In this document: piece by piece, positions 36,222 to 45,708 of the stretch
How positions within the stretch are numbered: position 1 is the stretch's first letter
Layout of the letters: every line of letters begins with the position of its first letter
Assembly: GCF_900106065.1 (NCBI RefSeq)
Contig: NZ_LT629796.1
Span: forward strand, 3,627,501-3,691,500
From: Pseudomonas mandelii
Lineage (GTDB): Bacteria > Pseudomonadota > Gammaproteobacteria > Pseudomonadales > Pseudomonadaceae
Length of the DNA stretch: 64,000 nt
Direction of reading: 5' to 3'
Translations under genes and position numbers: made by a program
Notes under the pieces: generated by a model
Seen by the model: the letters and a program-made list of their open reading frames with translations, nothing else
What the model was told of the DNA's origin: nothing
The model's database searches: none

Positions 36222-36240
36222 AAAAGTAGGGAGAAGCTGA

Positions 36241-36263
36241 CAGCCGCTTTAGCGACGCGGCTG
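36241..36263. terminator. Possible terminator hairpin between convergent genes
   Basis: CAGCCGC and GCGGCTG form a 7-bp stem with a 9-nt loop. No strong T-run follows on either strand, so this is a weak call. Confidence 0.35.
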
Positions 36264-36275
36264 ACAGCGTGTGAT

Positions 36276-37895
36276 TTACGCAGCAACCACCTCATTAGGC
36301 TCAAAACTGTCCGCCCGCGCCATCTGCCACATCCGCGAGTAAAACTCGCCATTCACCTCACCGGTGAGCAATTCCCCCGGCTTCAAGAACACATGCAACT
36401 GCGAGAACAACTTGATCTCGGTCGCCGACATGCGCCGTACCAGATGCTTGGCCGACAGTTGTGACGGATGATCGAGGCCGGCCGCCGCGAGCATTTCCGC
36501 CAGGGCCTTGAGTGTGTTGCGGTGGAAGTTGTAGACCCGCTGGGCTTTGTCCGGAACCACCAGCGCACGCTGGCGCAGGGTGTCTTGAGTGGCGACGCCG
36601 GTCGGGCATTTGTTGGTGTGGCAGCTTTGCGACTGGATGCAGCCGATGGCGAACATGAAGCCACGCGCCGAGTTGGCCCAGTCGGCACCGATGGCCAGGA
36701 CGCTGGCGATGTCGAAGGCACTGACGATCTTGCCGCTGGCACCGAGTTTGATTTTGTCCCGCAGGTTCAGGCCCACCAGCGTGTTGTGCACGAACAGCAG
36801 GCCTTCGCGCATCGGCACGCCGATGTGGTCTGTGAACTCTACGGGCGCGGCGCCGGTGCCGCCTTCTTTGCCGTCGACCACGATGAAGTCCGGAAGGATG
36901 CCGGTTTCCAGCATGGCCTTGGCGATGCCCATGAATTCCCACGGGTGACCGAGGCAGAACTTGAAGCCCACCGGTTTGCCGCCGGACAATTCACGCAACT
37001 GCTGGATGAAGTGCATCAGTTCGATCGGCGTGGAAAACGCACTGTGCCGCGACGGCGAGATGCAATCTTCGCCCATCAGGATGCCGCGGGTTTCGGCGAT
37101 TTCCTTGGTGACTTTGTGCTTGGGCAGGATGCCGCCATGCCCGGGTTTGGCCCCTTGCGACATCTTGATTTCGATCATCCGCACTTGCGGCGTTTGCGCC
37201 TGGGCGGCGAAGCGTTCCGGGTCGAAGCGGCCATCGGCAGTGCGACAGCCGAAGTAGCCGCTGCCCAGTTCCCAGGTCAGGTCGCCGCCGTTTTCCCGGT
37301 GATACGCACTGATGCTGCCTTCGCCGGTGTCATGGGCGAAGTTGCCGAGTTTGGCGCCCTGATTCAACGCGCGAATGGCGTTGGCACTGAGCGAGCCGAA
37401 ACTCATGGCCGAGATGTTGAACACCGAGGCCGAGTACGGCTGGGTGCACTGTGGGCCACCGACGATGACGCGGAAATTGCTCGGATCGCTCAACGGCGCA
37501 GGGCGCATCGAGTGGCCGATGAATTCGAAACCCGATTGGTACACATCGATCAGCGTGCCGAAGGGTTTGTCAGCGCTTTCATTCTTGGCCCGGGAATAGA
37601 CCAGCGAGCGCTGGGCCCGGGAGAAGGGCAGGGCGTCGCTGTCGGATTCGAGCAGGTACTGGCGGATCTCCGGGCGAATGCCCTCCACCAGATAGCGAAT
37701 ATTGCCCAGGATCGGGTAGTTGCGCCGCACCGCGTGAGGGCTTTGCAGCAGATCGAACAGGCCCACCAGACTCAGGACGCCCGTCACGGCGGTGATTGGC
37801 CAGAGCCAGTCGTGTTCCAGGAAGGGCAAGCTGGCGAGGGTGAAAATCACACAGGCAGCAAAGAAGGCGTAGCGGCTCAGGAGTGACAGGCTCAT
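36276..37895 (-). CDS. FMN-binding glutamate synthase-family oxidoreductase
   Basis: 539 aa. Two N-terminal membrane helices, then a glutamate-synthase alpha-subunit-like FMN barrel (SAMSFGSLSANAIRALNQGA; DGKEGGTGAAP; LGASGKI) with the Cys cluster FAIGCIQSQSCHTNKCPTG that would bind an Fe-S centre. The amidotransferase domain is absent, so it is not a complete GltB. The true substrate of this stand-alone group is uncertain. AAGGAA precedes ATG 37895. Confidence 0.88.
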   Translation of the reverse strand: MSLSLLSRYAFFAACVIFTLASLPFLEHDWLWPITAVTGVLSLVGLFDLLQSPHAVRRNYPILGNIRYLVEGIRPEIRQYLLESDSDALPFSRAQRSLVYSRAKNESADKPFGTLIDVYQSGFEFIGHSMRPAPLSDPSNFRVIVGGPQCTQPYSASVFNISAMSFGSLSANAIRALNQGAKLGNFAHDTGEGSISAYHRENGGDLTWELGSGYFGCRTADGRFDPERFAAQAQTPQVRMIEIKMSQGAKPGHGGILPKHKVTKEIAETRGILMGEDCISPSRHSAFSTPIELMHFIQQLRELSGGKPVGFKFCLGHPWEFMGIAKAMLETGILPDFIVVDGKEGGTGAAPVEFTDHIGVPMREGLLFVHNTLVGLNLRDKIKLGASGKIVSAFDIASVLAIGADWANSARGFMFAIGCIQSQSCHTNKCPTGVATQDTLRQRALVVPDKAQRVYNFHRNTLKALAEMLAAAGLDHPSQLSAKHLVRRMSATEIKLFSQLHVFLKPGELLTGEVNGEFYSRMWQMARADSFEPNEVVAA

Positions 37896-37959
37896 ACGGG
37901 TTCCTTGGTTCGGACTCAATAATTTCAACGCAGCAGGTGCATGGATACACACAGATCCC

Positions 37960-38049
37960 TGTGGGAGTGAGCCTGCTCGCGATTACGGTGGTTCAGTCGA
38001 CATCAATGCTGAATGAAAGACCGCAATCGCGAGCAGGCTCGCTCCCACA
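37960..38049. repeat. REP doublet (class I, inverted pair)
   Basis: Inverted pair between two minus-strand genes, with GTGGGAGTGAGCCTGCTCGCG at the left and its inverted form at the right. Confidence 0.9.
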
Positions 38050-38072
38050 GTAAAAAGCACTCCGCGTTGCAA

Positions 38073-38873
38073 TCAGGCATTTTGCGCCTGGAGAAATATC
38101 GAAAACAGCTCGGACTGGGATTTGATCCCCAGCTTGCTGTACATGTGTTTCTTGTGGACTTTCACGGTTTCAACAGAGATTTCCAGCTTACGGGCGATTT
38201 CTTTACTGGAGCAACCGCTGAGCATCAAGCGCCCGACATCCAGTTCCCGGGCGGTCAGTTGCGCGCCCTTGAGTTGTTGCACCGAGGCTTCCAGCTGCAC
38301 GCGCCAATCGCCCTGGATCGGTGCTGGCGCGAGGGCCACGGCCTCGTTGATTTCGTAGGGCAGGCGCTGGCGCAACAGGCCGAGCACCCAAGGCTGGATC
38401 AGCGACAGCAAGGCAATCTGCTGGCCGCTGAAACGCTGCTTGCTGCCCAATGACAGGCACAGCGTGCGGTCCCCTTCGAGTTGGCAATTGAACTGGATTT
38501 CGTCGGCCACCACATTCAGACGAAAGTATCGTTGGTAATACTCGGTCAGCTCGAAGTGCTCCGGCGCCACTTCCGACAGGCGATAGAGGCCGGTGCGCGA
38601 TTGCTCGCGGCAGGCGATGTAGAACGGATCAAGCAGATAGAGCCCGCGCAGGTAATCCTGAAACAGCTGATCAGGGCTGCCGTCCTCGCCCGGGCATTCG
38701 GCGAACACCTGCGGGTGCTGGTCCGCGCTGAAAAGCAGCGCCACCCAGCTGTCGAAGGTCACGTACTGATCCAGCAGGCGCACCAGCTGCGTCCAGAAGT
38801 TGGGCTTGTCGAGGGCGTCGATCAGTTGCCCGACCGAGCGGTGCCACGCGATGTCGTCTAACGAAAGTGTCAT
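38073..38873 (-). CDS. LuxR-family transcriptional regulator
   Basis: 266 aa. The C-terminal LuxR helix-turn-helix (residues ~200-260) reads LTARELDVGRLMLSGCSSKEIA then ISVETVKVHKKHMYSKLGI. The N-terminal ~180 residues have no motif I can name and look like a sensory domain. It is divergent from the amidase/permease genes across 124 bp and probably controls them. Confidence 0.85.
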   Translation of the reverse strand: MTLSLDDIAWHRSVGQLIDALDKPNFWTQLVRLLDQYVTFDSWVALLFSADQHPQVFAECPGEDGSPDQLFQDYLRGLYLLDPFYIACREQSRTGLYRLSEVAPEHFELTEYYQRYFRLNVVADEIQFNCQLEGDRTLCLSLGSKQRFSGQQIALLSLIQPWVLGLLRQRLPYEINEAVALAPAPIQGDWRVQLEASVQQLKGAQLTARELDVGRLMLSGCSSKEIARKLEISVETVKVHKKHMYSKLGIKSQSELFSIFLQAQNA

Positions 38874-38997
38874 GCCTCTACCCCTATCGGGTTACCCCAG
38901 CGGCGTGATTCCCCGCCCGGTGGCTTGCTGCGCATACTGGCGCACAGACACAGACCGGGCAATCTTTCTGCCGCTCGGCCCAAAACAAGGAATACCC

Positions 38998-39819
38998 ATG
39001 AAAGTCGAACTCGCCCAGTTGGCGGGCCGTGACAACGGCACAGCGTACAACCTCGAACGCGCCTTGGCGGCCATCGCTGCCTGCCACGCGGATACGCAAC
39101 TGATCGTCTTCCCGGAAACCCACCTGATGGGCTTTCCGACTGCCGACACCGTGGCCCAGACCGCCGAACCGCTGGACGGGCCGACGGTCAGCGCCGTCGT
39201 GGCGGCTGCCCGCGAACGCAACATCGCCGTGGTGATCGGCATGGCCGAGAACGACAACGGCCGCTTCTACAACACCACGCTGCTGATTACCCCCGAAGGC
39301 ATCGCCCTGAAATACCGCAAGACGCACCTGTGGGCGTCGGATCGCGGCGTGTTCGAGGCGGGCGACCGTTACGCCACTTGCGAGTGGAACGGCGTGCGGG
39401 TCGGTCTGCTGATCTGCTACGACATCGAATTCCCGGAAACTGCCCGCGCCCTGGCACAACTGGGCGCCGAATTACTGATCGTCACCAACGGCAACATGGA
39501 CCCTTACGGCCCCACTCATCGCACCGCGATCATGGCCCGGGCCCAGGAAAACCAGGCCTTTGCGCTGATGGTCAATCGGGTCAAAGAGAGTGATGACGGA
39601 TTGGTGTTTGCCGGTGGCAGTGCGCTGGTGGATCCGCTCGGCACCTTGTTGTTCGAGGCCGGACGCGATGAAGGGCAGTTTGCGGTTGAGCTGGATTTCA
39701 GCCGGCTGGAGGCGGCACGCAAGGATTACCGGTATCTGGATGACCAGCGGCTGAAGTTGCCGGGTGAGATTGTCGAGCAGGCTTCTGGTGTGCGGGAGTT
39801 GCTGATTCCTTCGCGCTGA
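38998..39819 (+). CDS. Carbon-nitrogen hydrolase, RamA-like amidase
   Basis: 273 aa nitrilase-superfamily enzyme with the Glu-Lys-Cys triad: FPETH (about residue 40), KYRKTHLW (about 110) and LICYDIEFPE (about 140). The sequence (MKVELAQLAGRDNGTAYNL, NGNMDPYGPTHRTAIMARAQEN) closely follows the R-stereoselective amidase RamA of Pseudomonas as I recall it. It should hydrolyse a small carboxamide in the cytoplasm. ATG 38998 has AAGGA upstream. The following permease may import its substrate. Confidence 0.85.
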   Translation: MKVELAQLAGRDNGTAYNLERALAAIAACHADTQLIVFPETHLMGFPTADTVAQTAEPLDGPTVSAVVAAARERNIAVVIGMAENDNGRFYNTTLLITPEGIALKYRKTHLWASDRGVFEAGDRYATCEWNGVRVGLLICYDIEFPETARALAQLGAELLIVTNGNMDPYGPTHRTAIMARAQENQAFALMVNRVKESDDGLVFAGGSALVDPLGTLLFEAGRDEGQFAVELDFSRLEAARKDYRYLDDQRLKLPGEIVEQASGVRELLIPSR

Positions 39820-39849
39820 TCCGGATGTTGCATTGCTCCGAGTGGCCCT

Positions 39850-39922
39850 TTCGCGAGCAGGCTCGCTCCCACATTGAGTTTGTGTCCACTGCAGATCCCC
39901 TGTGGGAGCGAGCCTGCTCGCG
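39850..39922. repeat. REP pair (class I, tail-to-tail)
   Basis: Two REP units in the opposite relative arrangement to most others (GCGAGCAGGCTCGC first, then the forward form), 73 bp in all. Confidence 0.88.
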
Positions 39923-40042
39923 AAGAGGTCCTGACAGACAACACACCTGTTTGACCGATCACCCAAAACAACAACGAAACACCCGAAATTTAGCGCCGAA
40001 CTCGGCTCTGCCATAAATCTAATAAATTCGGAGTAGTCGCTC

Positions 40043-41368
40043 ATGGCTCGTTTGCAACGCACCCTGTCATTGGGTTCGGTGGTGCTGTTCGGCATCGCCT
40101 ACATGACGCCGATCATTGTGCTCGGCACCTTTGGCATCCTCGCTCAATCCACCGCCGGCATGGTCCCGGCCGCGTATCTGGCGGCGTTGGTGGCGATGTT
40201 TTTCACCGCGATGAGCTACGGCCGAATGGCCTCGGCATTCCCCGTCGCCGGTTCCGCCTACAGTTATGTACGCAAGGCCATCAGCCCGAAGCTGGGGTTC
40301 ATCGCCGGTTGGGCGGTGCTGCTCGACTATCTGTTCCTGCCGATGGCGATCTGGCTGATCGGTGCGGCCTACCTCAATTCCGCGTTCCCGGCCGTGCCGC
40401 AGTGGATCTGGGTGCTGGCATTCATCGGCATCACCAGCGCGATCAACATCGTCGGCCTGAAACTGGCCAACGGCATCAATGCCTTGCTGATGCTGGTGCA
40501 GTTCCTGGTGCTGATCGCCTTCGTCGCGCTGTGCATCCACTACGTCGGGGGCGATGCGAGCACGCCGTTGTGGTCGATCAAGCCGTTCTTCAACGGCGAC
40601 ATGCAGATGCCGCTGATCATGAGTGGCGCGGCCATCGCTTGTTACTCGTTCCTCGGGTTCGACGCGGTCAGCACCCTGACCGAAGAAACCCGCGACCCAC
40701 GCCGCACCATCCCGCGGGCGATCATGTTGATTACCCTGATCGGCGGCCTGATCTTCGTCAGCGTCTCGTACTTCGTGCAGATCGCCCATCCCTCGTTCCA
40801 GTTCGACAGCGTCGACTCGGCCGCTTATGAAATCGCCCGCAACATCGGTGGCGACCTGTTCGTGACGATCTTCCTGATCGGCCTGATCGTCGGCCAGTTC
40901 GCCTCGGGCCTGTCGGCTCAGGCCAGTGGTTCGCGTCTGTTGTTCGCCATGGGCCGCGACGGCGTGCTGCCTAAATCATTTTTCGGCAGCTTGCATGAGC
41001 GCTTTGGCACACCGGTCAACAGCATCCTGTTGTGCGCCGTGGTCGCGTTGCTGGCGCTGAAACTGGACGTCACCACCTCGACTTCGTTCATCAACTTCGG
41101 CGCGTTCCTGGCGTTCAGTCTGGTGAATTTGTCGGTGATCTTTCATTACTGGATAGGAGGGGAAAAGAAAGGGCTGCGCGAGTTCGTGCTGTTCCTGTTA
41201 TTCCCGTTCATTGGCCTGGCGGCAGATTTGTGGCTGATGGTCAGCCTCGATCACCTGGCGATCTACCTGGGCCTGAGCTGGCTGGCGATTGGCGTGGTGT
41301 ACCTGGCGGTGCTGACCGGTGGCTTCCGCCGCCAGCCACCGGAGATGGATTTCCAGGAAGCCACCTGA
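40043..41368 (+). CDS. APC-family permease (PuuP/putrescine-importer-like)
   Basis: 441 aa, twelve helices. SLGSVVLFGIAYMTPIIVLGTFGI and AFPVAGSAYSYVRKAISPKLGF mark the PuuP/YeeF subgroup of APC transporters, and TEETRDPRRTIPRAI is the conserved loop. It probably imports an amine or amino-acid amide; with the RamA-like amidase upstream, an amide-derived nutrient is a reasonable guess. Confidence 0.83.
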   Translation: MARLQRTLSLGSVVLFGIAYMTPIIVLGTFGILAQSTAGMVPAAYLAALVAMFFTAMSYGRMASAFPVAGSAYSYVRKAISPKLGFIAGWAVLLDYLFLPMAIWLIGAAYLNSAFPAVPQWIWVLAFIGITSAINIVGLKLANGINALLMLVQFLVLIAFVALCIHYVGGDASTPLWSIKPFFNGDMQMPLIMSGAAIACYSFLGFDAVSTLTEETRDPRRTIPRAIMLITLIGGLIFVSVSYFVQIAHPSFQFDSVDSAAYEIARNIGGDLFVTIFLIGLIVGQFASGLSAQASGSRLLFAMGRDGVLPKSFFGSLHERFGTPVNSILLCAVVALLALKLDVTTSTSFINFGAFLAFSLVNLSVIFHYWIGGEKKGLREFVLFLLFPFIGLAADLWLMVSLDHLAIYLGLSWLAIGVVYLAVLTGGFRRQPPEMDFQEAT

Positions 41369-41390
41369 CCTCGGACGCTGCACCCCCCCC

Positions 41391-41480
41391 TGTAGGAGTG
41401 AGCCTGCTCGCGATAGGGCCATGTCAGTCAACATCAAGGGCGACTGACATACCGCCATTGCGAGCAGGCTCACTCCTGCA
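41391..41480. repeat. REP doublet (class I, inverted pair)
   Basis: Inverted pair between the convergent permease and sensor-kinase genes. Confidence 0.9.
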
Positions 41481-41493
41481 TTTATTACGGTGT

Positions 41494-42900
41494 TCAGGTG
41501 GCTGAGTGTGTCTGGTGCACGGGCAGTTCGACTCGGAACGTGCTGCCCACGCCCACTTCACTGCGCACCGAAATATCCCCCCGGTGCTTCTTGACGATGC
41601 CATAGGACAAGGACAACCCAAGCCCTGTCCCCTGGCCCACCGGTTTGGTGGTGAAGAACGGATCAAAGATTTTCTGCAGGCTGTCCGGCGCAATACCGGA
41701 GCCGGTGTCGGCCACCTCAATCCACACCCGTTCACCCTCAAACCCGGTGCGCAGGGTGATGGTGCCCCGCTGTGGGCCCATCGCCTGGGACGCGTTGACG
41801 ATCAGGTTCATGATCACTTGGTTGATTTGCGATGGCAGGCACTCGATGTCGGGCAATGGCTGATACTCCTTCAGCACGTCGGCCTTGTACTTGAGTTCAT
41901 TGGCGACGATGTTCAAGGTCGATTCGATGCCCTGTTGCAGATTGGTCCACTGCCATTCCTGATTGGAATCCACCCGGGAGAAGTCCTTCAGGTCCTTGAC
42001 GATCTGCCCCACTCGGTTGATGCCCTCCTTGGATTCCTTGATCAGCAACGGAATGTCCTCGCGCAGAAATTCCAGCTCGATGCGTTCCCGTAACTGCCCA
42101 AGCCGCTCGATCACCTCATTTGAAGCAATCGCCTCTTCGGCCTCGCGATAGGCGTCGAGCATGTCTTGCAGTTGCTTGAAGTAGCCATCAAGACTGCCAA
42201 GGTTGGAAGAAATGAAGCCGATGGGGTTGTTGATTTCATGGGCAACGCCGGCCGCCAATTGCCCCAGGGACGCGAGTTTTTCCGATTGCACCAGTTGCGA
42301 TTCAAGCTGTTTGCGCTCGTCGATTTCCCGCTGCAACGCCTCGCTGGCCTGTTTGAACTGCGTGGTGCGCTGGTCCACCAGATGCTCCAGATGGCTCATC
42401 TGCACGGAGGCGCGTTCGGTCATCTCCCATTTGGTCAGCAGGGTGTTGGCCATCTGCTGGACTTCGATGTTGTCGAACGGTTTTTTCAGGATCAGCAACC
42501 GATCATGGGCTTGCAGTCGGTCCAACAGCTCATCCCAGGAATAGTCGGAATACGCGGTACACACCACCACTTGCAGGTGCGGATCTTCCTGCCACAGATG
42601 TTCGATGGTTTGCGCGCCGTCCCAGCCTTCAGGCATGCGCATGTCGACGAACGCGAGGGCGTAGGGCCGGCTTTCCTGCAAGGCCTGAGTGAGTTTGCCC
42701 AGGCCTTCCTGGCCGCCATACGCCGAATCCAGTTCGAACAGGGCCGTGGTGGTTTTGATTTCACGGCCAAACAGCGTGGCTTCCATCTCGTCCAGTTCCA
42801 GGTGCTCCACCGGAACCGGGGTGAGGATCTTGCGAAAGCCGTCATGAATCGACGGTGTGTCGTCGATCAACAGAATGCGTCGGTTCGAATGCTCACTCAT
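41494..42900 (-). CDS. Receiver-histidine kinase hybrid
   Basis: 468 aa. N-terminal receiver ([20 protein letters not shown]; Asp in VDMRMP; KKPF Lys) with an extra ~35-residue segment after the first helix, shared with the two GGDEF-EAL neighbours. A coiled coil (~165-215) leads to a kinase core with [11 protein letters not shown] (phospho-His near 220) and ATP-binding N, G1 (DTGSGI), F and G2 ([10 protein letters not shown]) boxes. It is cytoplasmic, with no membrane segment. It overlaps the upstream kinase by 4 nt. Confidence 0.9.
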   Translation of the reverse strand: MSEHSNRRILLIDDTPSIHDGFRKILTPVPVEHLELDEMEATLFGREIKTTTALFELDSAYGGQEGLGKLTQALQESRPYALAFVDMRMPEGWDGAQTIEHLWQEDPHLQVVVCTAYSDYSWDELLDRLQAHDRLLILKKPFDNIEVQQMANTLLTKWEMTERASVQMSHLEHLVDQRTTQFKQASEALQREIDERKQLESQLVQSEKLASLGQLAAGVAHEINNPIGFISSNLGSLDGYFKQLQDMLDAYREAEEAIASNEVIERLGQLRERIELEFLREDIPLLIKESKEGINRVGQIVKDLKDFSRVDSNQEWQWTNLQQGIESTLNIVANELKYKADVLKEYQPLPDIECLPSQINQVIMNLIVNASQAMGPQRGTITLRTGFEGERVWIEVADTGSGIAPDSLQKIFDPFFTTKPVGQGTGLGLSLSYGIVKKHRGDISVRSEVGVGSTFRVELPVHQTHSAT

Positions 42901-44708
42901 GCCTCCTCCGGGACGGTTTTCAGCGGAATCTGCAAGGTGAACTGCGCGCCCTTGCCGGGCCCGTCACTGTGGGCGCTGAGATGGCCGTTCATTTCTATCG
43001 CCGCGAGTGCGCAGCTGTGCAGACCAAAACCGTGGCCTTCCTTGCGGGTGGTAAAACCGTGGGCAAAGATGCGCGTCATGTTCTCCGGCGCGATGCCTTC
43101 GCCATCATCCTTGACGCTGATTTGCAGGGTGGAGTCTTCGACGATTTTCACCCCCAGGGTCATTTGTCGCGGACGATTGCTGAGGTCGGACATGGCGTAT
43201 TTGGCATTGCTGATGAGGTTGATCAGGATCAGCAGCAACCGGTGTTTGTCGCCCATGACCTGCGGCACCTCGTTGTACTCCTTGACCACGGTGACGTGGT
43301 GCCGGGTCAGGGCACCGGAGTTCATGCGCAGGGCGTCTTCCAGCAGTTCACTGATGTGCAGCGGTTCCATCAGGCTGTTGGCGCCGGCGTAGGACTGCTG
43401 GGTGGCAACGATGTCCTTGATGTGGTCGACGCTTTTGGTCAGTTGGGCGAGTTCGTCGGTCATGCTTTGTTGTTCGAGCGCGATGGCGTCGACCAGTTGA
43501 TTCAGATAGCCGGGCAGCAATTTGCCTTTCGCGTCCTGGGTCAGAAAGGCCCCGAGGTCGCCTTGATGCTCGTTAATCAGCTGCATCGCTTTGCCCAGCC
43601 CCTGGGCCTTGCTGCTGCGCAGTTTGCGGCTGACCAGGTCGGCGGAGATGTTCACGCTGTTGAGTACGTTGCCGACGTTGTGCAACACATTGGTGGCGAT
43701 TTCCGCCATGCCGGCCTGGCGCGCGGTGTCCAGCAGTTCGCTCTGGGTATCCTTGAGTTCGCGGGTGCGTTCTTCGACCCGTTTTTCGAGGTCATCATTG
43801 GCGGTTTTCAGGGCCTTGTTGACGCGATTGATCACGGTGAAACTGCGCATCAAGTGAATCGCCAGGTACACCAGCAACAGCACCAGCAGCACCGAAAACA
43901 CCAGCATGTAAAAGTGATAACGCTGGTCGACCGCATCGGTGCGCTGCTGATCGTTGTTCAGCAGATCGGTGATGCCGTCCAGCCGCTCGGCCACGGGAAT
44001 CGCCTCGATGTTTTCCAGCAAGCGGTTGACCACCGGTTGCTCACGCAGAATGAGCTCAATATGGTTATTGAGCACATCCAGCGGACTGTGGAACTCCTCC
44101 GGCAGTCGCAGTTTGTTCACTTTCAGTTTGCTCAATCCCACCAGGATTTCGGCGGCCTTGTCGTCAGAGGTAACCATGGCGAACTCCATGGTGCTGAGTA
44201 CCAGGTCATAGGTGTCGTTGGCGATGTTCTGCAGTTGCAGTTTGTCGCCGTCCTGCAACTGGGCGAGGGGTTCCTGAATGTCGTCTTCGGCGGTCGGCAG
44301 AAACGCCAGTGAGTTGCGCAACACAGCATTGTGAGACTTGAACTGCTCAACCAGCCGGATCTTTTCCTCGAAGGCGCTCAGGTACGCATCATGGCTGGTC
44401 AACCAGACGGGCGAGGTGTTGCGGCTGTGATTCGACGACATTGTGTCGAACCGTTCCCACAGGAGCGTCATCTCGGTCAGCGGTGTGACCAGCGGATCGT
44501 AGTTGTGGTTGATCGCAATCCTGGCCTTGAGGATTTCCGTTTCCCACTGCGCATTCAGCTGTTTCATCCGGGAAATCAGATCCCGGGATTCGGTGTAGGT
44601 CGACGTCTGATTGGAGTTGGATTTGAGGTACAGAAACAGCAGTGTCGAGGCCAGTATCAGGGCCATGATACCGAGGAGTGCCACACTGCGTCGGCGGGAT
44701 ATTTTCAT
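42897..44708 (-). CDS. Membrane sensor histidine kinase with all-helical periplasmic domain (DAHL-like)
   Basis: 603 aa. TM1 at about 9-27, a ~225-residue all-helical periplasmic region rich in Leu and Gln, TM2 (YMLVFSVLLVLLLVYLAIHL) near 265-285, a coiled coil, then a kinase of the HNVGN type (VLHNVGNVLNSVNIS) and ATP-binding boxes (DDGEGI, GHGFGLHS). The periplasmic architecture resembles DAHL double-helical sensor domains. GGAGG lies before ATG 44708. It overlaps the peroxidase gene upstream and the hybrid kinase downstream. Confidence 0.87.
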   Translation of the reverse strand: MKISRRRSVALLGIMALILASTLLFLYLKSNSNQTSTYTESRDLISRMKQLNAQWETEILKARIAINHNYDPLVTPLTEMTLLWERFDTMSSNHSRNTSPVWLTSHDAYLSAFEEKIRLVEQFKSHNAVLRNSLAFLPTAEDDIQEPLAQLQDGDKLQLQNIANDTYDLVLSTMEFAMVTSDDKAAEILVGLSKLKVNKLRLPEEFHSPLDVLNNHIELILREQPVVNRLLENIEAIPVAERLDGITDLLNNDQQRTDAVDQRYHFYMLVFSVLLVLLLVYLAIHLMRSFTVINRVNKALKTANDDLEKRVEERTRELKDTQSELLDTARQAGMAEIATNVLHNVGNVLNSVNISADLVSRKLRSSKAQGLGKAMQLINEHQGDLGAFLTQDAKGKLLPGYLNQLVDAIALEQQSMTDELAQLTKSVDHIKDIVATQQSYAGANSLMEPLHISELLEDALRMNSGALTRHHVTVVKEYNEVPQVMGDKHRLLLILINLISNAKYAMSDLSNRPRQMTLGVKIVEDSTLQISVKDDGEGIAPENMTRIFAHGFTTRKEGHGFGLHSCALAAIEMNGHLSAHSDGPGKGAQFTLQIPLKTVPEEA

Positions 44709-45664
44709 AATGGTTTGCCCTCCCATTCACCGGTCAGGGTCTTGAGGAATTTGATGATCAGCACCTTGTCCTCGACAGAGGGGATGCGTCCCAGTTGAAA
44801 TGAGAACATCACCTCCACGGCGTCTTCTAGGGTTTTGGCCGAGCCGTCGTGAAAGTACGGCGCGGTCACGGCGACGTTCCTCAGGCTCGGGACCTTGAAC
44901 ACGTAGCGGTCCTCTTCGTCCTTGGTCAGCAGGTAGCGGCCCAGGTCGGTGTCGGTCGGGTTGCCTCGTGTCTTGAAGTAATCGCCCATTACCCCGAATT
45001 TCTGGAACATGTTGCCGCCGATATTGATTCCCTGATGGCAGGCGATACAGCCGTAATCCTTGAAGCGTTGGTAACCGTATTTCTCCTCGCGGGTGAGAAT
45101 GTCGGTGTCGCCCAGCAGGTATTGGTCGAAACGCGAGTTGGCACTGATCAACGTGCGCTCGTAGGTTGCCAGGGCGTTTTGCACATTGATCATGGTCACG
45201 CCATCCGGGTAGGCGTTGCCGAACGCGGTTCGATAAGCGGCGTCGGCGGACAGCGTCTGCACCACGTATTCCCAGTTGCTGCCCATCTCACTGGGGCTTT
45301 GCACCACGGCGTGGACCTGGGTTTCCAGGGTGTCGGCGCGGCCGTTCCAGAATTGCCGGAAGTTCAGGCTGGCGTTAAACACGCTCGGAGTATTGACTGC
45401 CACTGGCTGGCCGTTGAAACCGATGGAAAACGCCTTGTTATCGGCGCCACCGCTTTCCAGGCGATGGCAACTGGCACACGAGAGGCTGCCGTTGACCGAT
45501 AAACGTGGCTCGTTGAACAACTGGCGACCGAGTTCGACACGCAGAGGGTTTTGCTGCGGCACGGCCGGCAGCGGTTTGAGCGGTTCGTCCAGTGGCGCGC
45601 CGCTGGCCGTCAGACAGACTCCGAGCAGAGGCATCAAGAGCAAGCGGTAGAGAAATGGCGACAT
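44705..45664 (-). CDS. Di-haem cytochrome c peroxidase/MauG-type protein
   Basis: About 319 aa with a signal peptide (LLLMPLLGVCLTASGA) and two CxxCH haem sites, CASCH and CIACH. NTPSVFNASLNFRQFWNGR and VPSLRNVAVTAPYFHDGS are typical of the bacterial peroxidase/MauG family. It is periplasmic; it may reduce peroxide or oxidise a protein substrate. ATG 45664 has AAGGA at good spacing; an in-frame ATG at 45712 overlaps the upstream stop but lacks a ribosome site. Its place between signalling genes suggests it helps sense oxidative or redox conditions. Confidence 0.87.
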   Translation of the reverse strand: MSPFLYRLLLMPLLGVCLTASGAPLDEPLKPLPAVPQQNPLRVELGRQLFNEPRLSVNGSLSCASCHRLESGGADNKAFSIGFNGQPVAVNTPSVFNASLNFRQFWNGRADTLETQVHAVVQSPSEMGSNWEYVVQTLSADAAYRTAFGNAYPDGVTMINVQNALATYERTLISANSRFDQYLLGDTDILTREEKYGYQRFKDYGCIACHQGINIGGNMFQKFGVMGDYFKTRGNPTDTDLGRYLLTKDEEDRYVFKVPSLRNVAVTAPYFHDGSAKTLEDAVEVMFSFQLGRIPSVEDKVLIIKFLKTLTGEWEGKPL

Positions 45665-45708
45665 CCTGTAATTCCTTGGCGGATAGCCCGTGTGTCGCTG
45701 CTTATCGG

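Noticed and set aside
36276..37895. Complete glutamate synthase large subunit
   Set aside because: The amidotransferase domain is missing and membrane helices are present, so only the FMN-domain family name is justified.
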